Origin: an uncultured Bacilli bacterium
GTDB lineage: Bacteria; Bacillota_I; Bacilli_A; RF39; UBA660
Reading direction: 5' to 3'
Assembly (NCBI GenBank): GCA_934085875.1
Contig: CAKOHQ010000025.1
Coordinates: 1-19,890 of the forward strand
Length of the DNA: 19,890 nt
The notes beneath the pieces are model-generated. The model saw nothing but the letters and a program-made list of their open reading frames with translations, had not been told where the DNA came from and searched no databases. Position 1 is the first letter of the stretch. Every line of letters starts with the position of its first letter. The position numbers and the translations under genes were made by a program. This document shows, piece by piece, positions 14,138 to 19,890 of the stretch.

Positions 14138-14160
14138 ATTTACTTATAATTTAAATAATA
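14131..14160 (+). promoter_or_regulatory. Sigma-G-like promoter of the ger operon
   Basis: TGTATA (14131-14136), 17 nt, AATAATA (14154-14160). The forespore sigma-G consensus in Bacillus is close to TGMATA, 17-18 nt, CATAMTA, so only the first -10 base departs from it. Germinant receptor operons are classic sigma-G targets. In DNA this AT-rich, chance matches are possible. Confidence 0.4.
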
Positions 14161-14175
14161 ATACTGGTGGAATAT

Positions 14176-15567
14176 ATGAATAAAATAGTTAGTTATATAA
14201 ATAAAGAATTTAAAGAATGTAATGACTTAATATGTAAAGAAATAAGAATAAAATTAAAAAAATATTATGTAATATATTTAGAAACCATAAGTAGTAGTGA
14301 TAAAGTAAATGCTTTTATATTAAATGGAATGTCTTTTAATAAAAATGTAAATAATATAAATAAGTCAATACCTAGTCCTAATTTTGTAGAAATAAAAAAG
14401 ATAGATCAAATAAATTATTATTTATGTAATGGTTATACAATTATTATAAATAAAAATAATGTATATGGTGTAGAAACTAAAGCAGAATTAGATAGAAGTA
14501 TAAGTGAAGCAACTACTGAACCTAATTTATATGGACCTAAGGATAGTTTTGTAGAGAATATACAGAAAAATTTAGGTCTTATTAAACGTAGGCTTAAGAC
14601 TAATCATTTAAAAAATAAAGTAAAAGTAATTGGAAGAGATAGTAAAAGTATAATCAATATATTATATATAGATAATATTGCTAATAATAAATTTATTAAA
14701 GAAATTGAAAATAAATTAGATAATATAGATATTGATGGAATATTAGATTCTGGTATGTTAAAAAAAATATTGGATGATAATAAAAATCCTTTTCCAACTA
14801 TAAAAACTACTGAAAGACCTGATACTGTATGTTCTAATTTATTAAATGGTAAAGTATGTATTTTAGTAGATGGTAGTCCATATTCTTTAATACTACCTAC
14901 TTTCTTACTTGATTTTTTTACTAATGCAAGTGATGCATATGCTAAAAGCGTAAATGTAAATTTTATTAAAATACTTAGAATATTATGCTTTATATTATCT
15001 GTTGGATTACCTGGATATTATATAGCTATAACAACATATAATCAAGAAACTATACCACTACCCCTTCTTCTTAATTTTGCAACCCAAAGAAGTGGTGTTC
15101 CTTTTCCTCCAATAGTGGAAGCTTTAACAATGTTAATAATATGTGAAATATTAAAAGAAAGTGATTTACGTTTTCCACATAATTATGGTTCTGCAATTAG
15201 TATACTTGGTGCTTTAATATTAGGAGAAGCGGCAGTTAATGCTGGTCTAGTTAGTCCAATAATGATAATAGTTGTTGCAATGACTTTTATATCAAGTTTA
15301 TTATTTACAGATACAGAAATATCAGGAGCAATAAGAGTATGGAGAACTGTATTTTTAACATTTAGTACATTCTTTGGACTATATGGAATATCATTATCCA
15401 TAATATTATTTCTAATAAATATTACTAGTTATAAATCAATGTACATAAACTATACATTTCCAATTGAACCTAATGATAAAAATTATTTAAAGAAAATAGT
15501 ATTTGGTACTAGTACTAATAAAAGAAGCAAATACTTAACTAATAATACTACTAAAAGTAATTTGTAG
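14176..15567 (+). CDS. gerA: GerA-type spore germination receptor, subunit A
   Basis: 463 residues from the ATG at 14176. I reject an in-frame GTG 9 nt upstream because it is part of the GGTGG ribosome binding site. The A subunit, with B and C, forms a germinant receptor in the spore inner membrane. The N-terminal soluble region (about 1-245) contains ISEATTEPNLYGPKDSFVENI and QKNLGLIKRRLKTNHLK, the family landmark, then ERPDTVCSNLLNGKVCILVDGSPYSL. Membrane helices follow (about 275-300, 340-420), with GLPGYYIAITTYNQETIPLPLL and SGVPFPPIVEALTMLI. The Asn/Lys/Thr-rich tail is cytoplasmic. Length is slightly below the usual 480-550 residues. Confidence 0.9.
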   Translation: MNKIVSYINKEFKECNDLICKEIRIKLKKYYVIYLETISSSDKVNAFILNGMSFNKNVNNINKSIPSPNFVEIKKIDQINYYLCNGYTIIINKNNVYGVETKAELDRSISEATTEPNLYGPKDSFVENIQKNLGLIKRRLKTNHLKNKVKVIGRDSKSIINILYIDNIANNKFIKEIENKLDNIDIDGILDSGMLKKILDDNKNPFPTIKTTERPDTVCSNLLNGKVCILVDGSPYSLILPTFLLDFFTNASDAYAKSVNVNFIKILRILCFILSVGLPGYYIAITTYNQETIPLPLLLNFATQRSGVPFPPIVEALTMLIICEILKESDLRFPHNYGSAISILGALILGEAAVNAGLVSPIMIIVVAMTFISSLLFTDTEISGAIRVWRTVFLTFSTFFGLYGISLSIILFLINITSYKSMYINYTFPIEPNDKNYLKKIVFGTSTNKRSKYLTNNTTKSNL

Positions 15568-15595
15568 TATTTTTTTTTATATTTTAATCATAATA
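15566..15595 (+). promoter_or_regulatory. Second sigma-G-like element, before gerC
   Basis: CATAATA (15589-15595) is an exact match to the sigma-G -10. AGTATT 17 nt upstream (15566-15571) is a partial -35. It sits in the 43-nt gap between the gerA stop and the gerC start, so gerC-gerB could receive additional forespore transcription. Confidence 0.3.
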
Positions 15596-15610
15596 AAATT
15601 GGTGGAATAT

Positions 15611-16696
15611 ATGAAATTATATAAAATACTATTATTATTTCTTATAACAATTACTTTATCTGGTTGCACAACAAATTATCAATCATTAAATGATATGGCA
15701 ATAGTTTCAAGTGTATTAATAGATAAAGATGAAGATAATAACTTTATTACTTATATAGAATTATATAAAGAAGAAAAAAGTGAAAATAAAAGTAAAAAAG
15801 TATCTTATTTTGTAAAAGGATTAGGTAAAACAATTAAATCTAGTATGAATGATGCAGCAAGTTCTATATCTAAAAATTTATATTATGTTCATATTAATGC
15901 TGTTATATTTTCAAAAGATGTTGCATCAACAAATATGGAAGATTTATTTAATTATTTAGTTAGTAGAGTTCAAATAAATTCTAATTATTATATTTTAATA
16001 AGTGATGATATAAAAGAATTATTAGATACTAAAGATAATGATAATGATATATTAGGAGAAAAAATAGATAAATTAATAAATAATAGTACTAATAGTGGTA
16101 CTATGGCCAATTATGATTTTATGGAAATATTAAGAAATTTCACTTCTGCAAATAAAGATATACATTTAAATAAAATAAGTGAAAGAAATGATATAACAAC
16201 TATTAAAGATGGATATTATTTTAATGGAAAAAAATTAGCTGGAGAATTAGATAATAATGATTTAAAAATAATTAATTTATTTAAAAAAAGTAATAATATA
16301 TATTTTACTTATAAATATAATAAAGATTATTATAATTTAAAAATAGATAGTTCAAATGTATCTTATAATATAAAAGATAAAATAAATATTAAATTAGATA
16401 TAAAAGCTGATATAGATACTGCTGGAGAAAATATTAAAACTGCTAATATAAATGTTGTAGAAAAATTAAATAAACATACAGCACAAAGTATAAAACATGA
16501 TTTGAATAATCTATTAAATAGGTTAAAAAAAGATAAGAGTGATATATTAGGTATAAATAATTATATTTATAAAATATATGGTAAGAAAAAGTTAGATTTT
16601 TTTAAAGATGATTTTGATATAAAAGTAAATGTAGTAATAAATAAAAAAGGTTTAGTACATGATACTTTAGGAGGAAACTATCATGAAAAAGAATAA
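15611..16696 (+). CDS. gerC: Ger(x)C family germination lipoprotein, subunit C
   Basis: 361 residues from the ATG at 15611; the GTG/TTG codons upstream belong to or precede the GGTGG ribosome binding site. It starts MKLYKILLLFLITITLSGC, with lipobox LSGC and Cys19 as the lipidation site, so it is anchored on the outer face of the spore inner membrane. Family features are DMAIVSSVLIDKD after the anchor and the GLGKTIKSSMNDAASSISKNLYYVHINAVIFSKDVA segment. The C-terminal third has the long helix and closing strand layout (LNNLLNRLKKDKSDILGINNYIYKIYG). It overlaps gerB by 14 nt. The leader GGTGGAATATATG is identical to that of gerA. Confidence 0.88.
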   Translation: MKLYKILLLFLITITLSGCTTNYQSLNDMAIVSSVLIDKDEDNNFITYIELYKEEKSENKSKKVSYFVKGLGKTIKSSMNDAASSISKNLYYVHINAVIFSKDVASTNMEDLFNYLVSRVQINSNYYILISDDIKELLDTKDNDNDILGEKIDKLINNSTNSGTMANYDFMEILRNFTSANKDIHLNKISERNDITTIKDGYYFNGKKLAGELDNNDLKIINLFKKSNNIYFTYKYNKDYYNLKIDSSNVSYNIKDKINIKLDIKADIDTAGENIKTANINVVEKLNKHTAQSIKHDLNNLLNRLKKDKSDILGINNYIYKIYGKKKLDFFKDDFDIKVNVVINKKGLVHDTLGGNYHEKE

Positions 16697-17636
16697 AGAA
16701 TATTTAAGTTTAACTAACTTTTTTAGTAAAGCTTTATTTCTTGGTATAGGATTATCAAAAGTATTAATTGATGCAAAAGAAAGTGCTATATTTAGTATGA
16801 TACTAGGTACTATATTTGGTACTTTAATACTATTTGTATTAAATAAATTATCTTATTATAAATGTAATGGATTAAGAAGATTTATTATGTTTATTGTTAT
16901 ATATATATTACTTGTAATAGGTTTAACAGAATTTACTACTTTAATATCTAGTATATATTTAATAGATATTAAAAAATATATTCTTATGTTACCTACTCTA
17001 GCTGTTATATTATATATGAATAGTAAAAATATAGAAGTACATTATAAAATATCAAGTATGTTATATAGCGTATCTTTTACTATATTTATTATTGCATTTT
17101 TTAGTTTAGCACCTCAAATAGATTACTTAAATTTATTACCATTATTTAATGTAAGTTTTAAAAAAATATTATTTACTTCTTTAGAATTTGCTCTATTTAG
17201 TGTAGTACCTAATATATTATTAGGTGGATTAGATATTAAAAAGAATAATAAAATAATAAAAAGATATTTAATATCTAATTTATTATTAAGTTTAATGATA
17301 TTAGTTACACAAGGCATATTAAGTGTAGAATTAGTAAGAATGTTTAAATATCCAGAATATATTGTTTTAAAAAAGATTCGTTTATTAGATTTTATTAATA
17401 ATATAGAAAATATTATATCTTTCTTATGGATATTTACTATATTTATGTATCTAAGTATATTTAGTAAAAAATATATTTATCCTACATTTTTATTTATAAG
17501 TACTTATTTTATATCTAATTATTATTTAGATAATGTTAATTGTTTATTATTTTTATTTAATAATTTATGGTTAATATTATTAGTTATATTAGTAATATAT
17601 ATTTTAGTTAATGTAAAGAGTTTAAAAAAGAAATAA
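16683..17636 (+). CDS. gerB: GerAB/ArcD/ProY-type germination permease, subunit B
   Basis: 317 residues of an integral membrane protein in the APC-like superfamily, with roughly nine to ten hydrophobic segments spread over the full length. It opens LSLTNFFSKALFLGIGLSKVLIDAKESAIFS, comparable to the family start in which the first helix carries glycines and the D-A can be traced. ITRYLI-like basic loops separate the helices. In germinant receptors the B subunit binds the small-molecule germinant. It is shorter than typical GerB (about 360 residues), missing roughly one helix by length. AGGAGG lies 8 nt before the ATG, inside the end of gerC. Gene order A-C-B differs from the common A-B-C. Confidence 0.82.
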   Translation: MKKNKEYLSLTNFFSKALFLGIGLSKVLIDAKESAIFSMILGTIFGTLILFVLNKLSYYKCNGLRRFIMFIVIYILLVIGLTEFTTLISSIYLIDIKKYILMLPTLAVILYMNSKNIEVHYKISSMLYSVSFTIFIIAFFSLAPQIDYLNLLPLFNVSFKKILFTSLEFALFSVVPNILLGGLDIKKNNKIIKRYLISNLLLSLMILVTQGILSVELVRMFKYPEYIVLKKIRLLDFINNIENIISFLWIFTIFMYLSIFSKKYIYPTFLFISTYFISNYYLDNVNCLLFLFNNLWLILLVILVIYILVNVKSLKKK

Positions 17637-17662
17637 TTTTTTAGTTTTAATTATTTCTTTTT
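17625..17662. terminator. Bidirectional terminator between convergent genes
   Basis: AAAAAGAAATAATT (17625-17638) and AATTATTTCTTTTT (17649-17662) form a perfect 14-bp stem with a 10-nt loop. The A- and T-runs at the ends give a U-run on either strand. Stop codons of both gerB and the opposing small gene lie inside the stem. Confidence 0.85.
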
Positions 17663-17965
17663 ATCTATAATAATTTTATTATCTTTTATATTTATTTTGA
17701 TGTTTTCATCTAATTCTTCTTTACTTATAGGATCATATTGTATATATAAATACTTTTTTTCATACAATTCTTTTAATTTAAAACTATCACTACAATTATT
17801 TTCTAAATAACATTTATTAGATGCATATTCTATTTTAGAATACAATACATTATATAATTTATCTTCATGATTTTTATTTATTTTATATATTGTTAATATA
17901 ATTAATATTAAAAACACAATACTTAATATAATCAATGGTATTTTATTTAAAACCTTTTTCTCCAT
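17651..17965 (-). CDS. Small single-span membrane protein downstream of tgt
   Basis: 104 residues: a basic start, one hydrophobic helix (about 9-26, IPLIILSIVFLILIILTI), then a polar domain with two cysteines (KCYLENNC, about 52-59) and a segment LKELYEKKYLYIQYDPISKEE. Two cysteines seven apart outside the membrane could form a disulphide. The helix-plus-YL..DP layout recalls small pilin-like proteins, but no prepilin cleavage motif is clear and I do not assign a family. It overlaps the end of tgt by 23 nt. The nearest good ribosome binding site (GAGGAG) is 16 nt before the ATG, so coupling to tgt translation is likely. Confidence 0.6.
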   Translation of the reverse strand: MEKKVLNKIPLIILSIVFLILIILTIYKINKNHEDKLYNVLYSKIEYASNKCYLENNCSDSFKLKELYEKKYLYIQYDPISKEELDENIKINIKDNKIIIDKKK

Positions 17966-19067
17966 AATAATTTTTTATAAACTCCTCTTTATATTCTAAT
18001 ATATTATCATTTTTTATAGCTTCTCTTAAATCTTCTGTAAGTCTAATTAAGTATCTAATATTATGTATTGATAAGAGTCTAGCTCCAAAAGTCTCATTTG
18101 CATTTATTAAATGTTTTATATAAGCTTTAGTATAATTTTTACATGCATAACAATCACAATCTTTTTCTATAGGACTAAAGTCTCTTTTATATTTAGCATT
18201 TTTTAGATTAATTTTTCCATATTTAGTAAGTGCATGTCCATGCCTAGCGAGTCTGGTTGGACTAACACAATCAAATATATCTATACCTCGTATTACATTT
18301 TCTATTATATCTATTGGATCTCCAACACCCATTAGATATCTTACTTTGTCTTTTGGTAAATGTTTTGTTGACATACTAACCATTTTATACATGGTTTCTT
18401 TATCTTCGCCAACACTAGTTCCACCTACACTATATCCATCAAAATTCATTTTCACCAATTCTTTAGCACAATATTCTCTTAAATCAGGATACTCTCCACC
18501 TTGAACTATTCCAAACAAGCTTTGTCTTTCATTATTAAAAACATCTTTACCACGTTTAGCCCAACGTAAAGTTCTTTCTACGCTTTGTTTACAATAATCA
18601 TGACTTGCAGGCCAACCAATACATTCATCAAAACTCATGGCAATATCACTATCTAGTTTATTTTGGATTTGAATACTCTTTTCTGGTGTTAAGAATAAAT
18701 TATCTCCATTTAAATGATTTTTAAATTTTACGCCTTCTTCTGAAATATCTTTTGGATTTGCTAAACTAAATACTTGAAATCCACCACTATCAGTTAATAT
18801 TGGTCCGTTCCAGTTCATAAATTTATGAAGTCCACCAGCTTCGTTTACTATATCTTCTCCAGGTCTTAACCATAAATGATAAGTATTTGATAGAATAATT
18901 CCAGCATGCATATCTTTTAACTCTTCTGGACTTAATGTTTTTACAGTTGCTTGAGTTCCAACAGGCATAAACATTGGTGTATCATACTCACCATAATTTG
19001 TCTTTATCCTACCTAATCTTGCCCCAGTATTTTTTTCTTTTTTTATTAATGTATATTCTATTTTCAT
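17943..19067 (-). CDS. tgt: Queuine tRNA-ribosyltransferase (tRNA-guanine transglycosylase)
   Basis: 374 residues, the standard length. It exchanges guanine-34 of tRNAs with GUN anticodons for preQ1, the key step of queuosine synthesis. Seen: NTYHLWLRPGED, GPILTDSGGFQVFSLA (Asp93 in the catalytic pocket), SFDECIGWPASHDYCKQS, FGIVQGGEYPDLRE with GYSVGGTSVGE, YLMGVGDPIDIIENV, GIDIFDCVSPTRLARHG with the nucleophilic Asp, and the zinc site CDCYACKNYTKAYIKHL. Everything required for catalysis is present. AAGGAAGTG precedes the ATG. queA is not adjacent. A TATACT -10 lies at 19096-19091, so transcription starts here. Confidence 0.97.
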   Translation of the reverse strand: MKIEYTLIKKEKNTGARLGRIKTNYGEYDTPMFMPVGTQATVKTLSPEELKDMHAGIILSNTYHLWLRPGEDIVNEAGGLHKFMNWNGPILTDSGGFQVFSLANPKDISEEGVKFKNHLNGDNLFLTPEKSIQIQNKLDSDIAMSFDECIGWPASHDYCKQSVERTLRWAKRGKDVFNNERQSLFGIVQGGEYPDLREYCAKELVKMNFDGYSVGGTSVGEDKETMYKMVSMSTKHLPKDKVRYLMGVGDPIDIIENVIRGIDIFDCVSPTRLARHGHALTKYGKINLKNAKYKRDFSPIEKDCDCYACKNYTKAYIKHLINANETFGARLLSIHNIRYLIRLTEDLREAIKNDNILEYKEEFIKNYYGEKGFK

Positions 19068-19090
19068 GTTGCACTTCCTTAACTATATTT

Positions 19091-19119
19091 AGTATAACAT
19101 TTTTAAATTTTAAACAAAA
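19091..19119 (-). promoter_or_regulatory. Probable promoter of tgt
   Basis: On the minus strand TATACT (19096-19091) is a good -10, with TTTTGT 17 nt upstream (19119-19114) as a weak -35. It falls between the terminator of the upstream gene and the tgt ribosome binding site, where a start is expected. Confidence 0.5.
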
Positions 19120-19120
19120 G

Positions 19121-19143
19121 AAAAAAATGCACAAAGCATCTTT
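19121..19143 (-). terminator. Terminator of the repeat-protein gene
   Basis: AAAGATGC (19143-19136) pairs with GCATTTTT (19130-19123) with one G-U, around TTTGT, and runs into a T-run (seven T in total, 19127-19121). It lies 13 nt after the stop at 19157. Confidence 0.7.
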
Positions 19144-19156
19144 AACTTATATAACT

Positions 19157-19890
19157 TTATTGTAAGTTAATATATCCTCTATATTGTAATGAGATTAATA
19201 TTTTTTCAATACAATCATTTGCATTACCTGTACAAGAAGCGCTTACTTCACCAGCAATAGCACTTTTTACAGCAGCATTTATTGGATGTTTTCTAGTGTT
19301 ATTTAAAACTTCCTCTATTTTTCCTTCAATAGTAGTTAATTTTGTATTTGTATCATTAATTTTTTTTGCTATAATTTCAACTTTTTGGAATAATGTTTTA
19401 CCATTACTACTTGTACCAATAGAATTATTAAAGTCAGTTGCTAAATTATTTAATACTGTATTAGTATTACCAGTAGTTGTATTAATAGTATTTAAAGTTT
19501 GATTCATATTATATAATTTACCAAAAATAGTATTTTTGCTTGAATCATCTGTTGCAGTACCAATTAAATCTGTACTATTTTTTATACTTAAAATATTTGT
19601 GTTTGCATTACTTAAGGTATTTGCAATTGTAGTTCCATCAATTGTGCCTAAAATATTAACTATTTTATTGGTATCACTTTTAACTTCTGCAATATTACTA
19701 TCAACAGTATTAAATCTTGATGTTAAACTTGTAGCACTTGTACCCATAATTTCATCTAGAATTTTATTTTTTGCCAAATCTGTATTTCTATTTATATCTG
19801 TTGTTGCATCATCAACTTTGTTGTTTGTATTTCTGTTTATATCTGTTGTTGCGTCGTCAACTTTGTTGTTTGTGTTTCTATTTATATCTG
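19157..19890 (-). CDS. C-terminal part of a Thr/Asn/Asp-rich repeat protein (5' end outside window)
   Basis: At least 243 codons; the frame is open to the right edge, so an apparent TTG start at 19777 is internal. The first visible part is a 15-residue tandem repeat DINRNTNNKVDDATT, two full copies and a partial third. It is followed by about four degenerate modules of the form I/L-G-T..(T/S)-x-h-x-x-h-x-x-h-x-x-N: IMGTSATSLTSRF, ILGTIDGTTIANTL, LIGTATDDSSKNTIFGKL, SIGTSSNGKTLFQKV. Each leads into a heptad-like helix, suggesting a fibrous, probably oligomeric coiled-coil stalk. The end (HPINAAVKSAIAG..CTGNANDCIEKI) is distinct and has two cysteines. GT..TxFGKL modules recall phage tail-fibre and surface stalk proteins, but no phage genes are nearby. 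Probable surface or spore appendage; function unknown. Confidence 0.6.
   Translation of the reverse strand, partial: DINRNTNNKVDDATTDINRNTNNKVDDATTDINRNTDLAKNKILDEIMGTSATSLTSRFNTVDSNIAEVKSDTNKIVNILGTIDGTTIANTLSNANTNILSIKNSTDLIGTATDDSSKNTIFGKLYNMNQTLNTINTTTGNTNTVLNNLATDFNNSIGTSSNGKTLFQKVEIIAKKINDTNTKLTTIEGKIEEVLNNTRKHPINAAVKSAIAGEVSASCTGNANDCIEKILISLQYRGYINLQ
19778..19888 (-). repeat. 45-bp tandem coding repeat, 2.5 copies visible
   Basis: Copies at 19888-19844, 19843-19799 and a partial one at 19798-19778. The two full copies differ at four bases, all synonymous third positions (AAT/AAC, AAC/AAT and two GAC/GAT). The array continues beyond the window. Confidence 0.9.

Noticed and set aside
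14167..14175. GTG start for gerA at 14167 (and similarly 15599 for gerC)
   Set aside because: The GTG lies in the GGTGG ribosome binding site of the ATG downstream; both genes share the same leader, and the gerC signal peptide fits the ATG.
19157..19777. Repeat-protein gene starting at 19777
   Set aside because: The start would be an internal TTG without a ribosome binding site; the frame is open upstream and encodes a clear tandem repeat to the window edge.
19778..19890. CRISPR array at the right edge
   Set aside because: The 45-bp repeats are contiguous with no spacers and lie in frame in a coding region.

Overview
The window is very AT-rich, uses the standard bacterial code (TGA is a stop and TGG encodes Trp), and carries a low-GC Gram-positive gene set: hrcA-grpE-dnaK with CIRCE operators, dnaJ, yvcK, whiA, pepF, a Pta-type phosphotransacetylase, tgt and a GerA-type spore germination operon. 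This points to an uncultured, probably gut-associated, small-genome member of the Bacilli/Clostridia that forms, or recently formed, endospores. I cannot place it more precisely from sequence alone.

Layout. (1) 1-94, minus: the first 31 codons of a membrane-anchored or secreted protein, preceded by a leader with an 11-nt poly-C/poly-G tract and two alternative base-paired structures. (2) 95-814: no long ORF, but dense in palindromes. It holds a consensus promoter with a short terminator-bounded candidate small RNA (about 413-482), a possible 27-codon hydrophobic peptide (650-733) and several perfect inverted repeats. (3) 815-3773, minus: a four-gene accessory operon: PUA-like small protein, TM2/TPR-like membrane protein, catalytically degenerate ADP-ribosylglycohydrolase homologue, and membrane-anchored cyclophilin. 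(4) 3846-5703, minus: yvcK-whiA, with its own promoter. (5) 5749-12432, minus: the HrcA-controlled chaperone cluster hrcA-grpE-(unknown ORF)-dnaK, then a terminator, pepF and dnaJ, headed by a consensus promoter flanked by two CIRCE operators. (6) 12572-12976, minus: an orphan C-terminal domain of a DUF4143-type ATPase, with a perfect 12-bp inverted repeat upstream. (7) 13095-17636, plus: pta, then a gerA-gerC-gerB germinant receptor operon with sigma-G-like promoter sequences. (8) 17651-19067, minus: tgt overlapping a small membrane protein. (9) 19157-19890, minus: the C-terminal part of a Thr/Asn/Asp-rich repeat protein running off the right edge.

The chaperone block is one heat-shock regulon: HrcA represses it through CIRCE, and GrpE, DnaK and DnaJ form one folding cycle. 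The order is unusual: an unrecognised ORF lies between grpE and dnaK, and dnaJ is separated from dnaK by a terminator and an oligoendopeptidase. Genes are tightly packed with short overlaps, and hairpins often overlap stop codons, consistent with a compact genome. The least explained material is the 95-814 region and the degenerate ADP-ribosylglycohydrolase operon.
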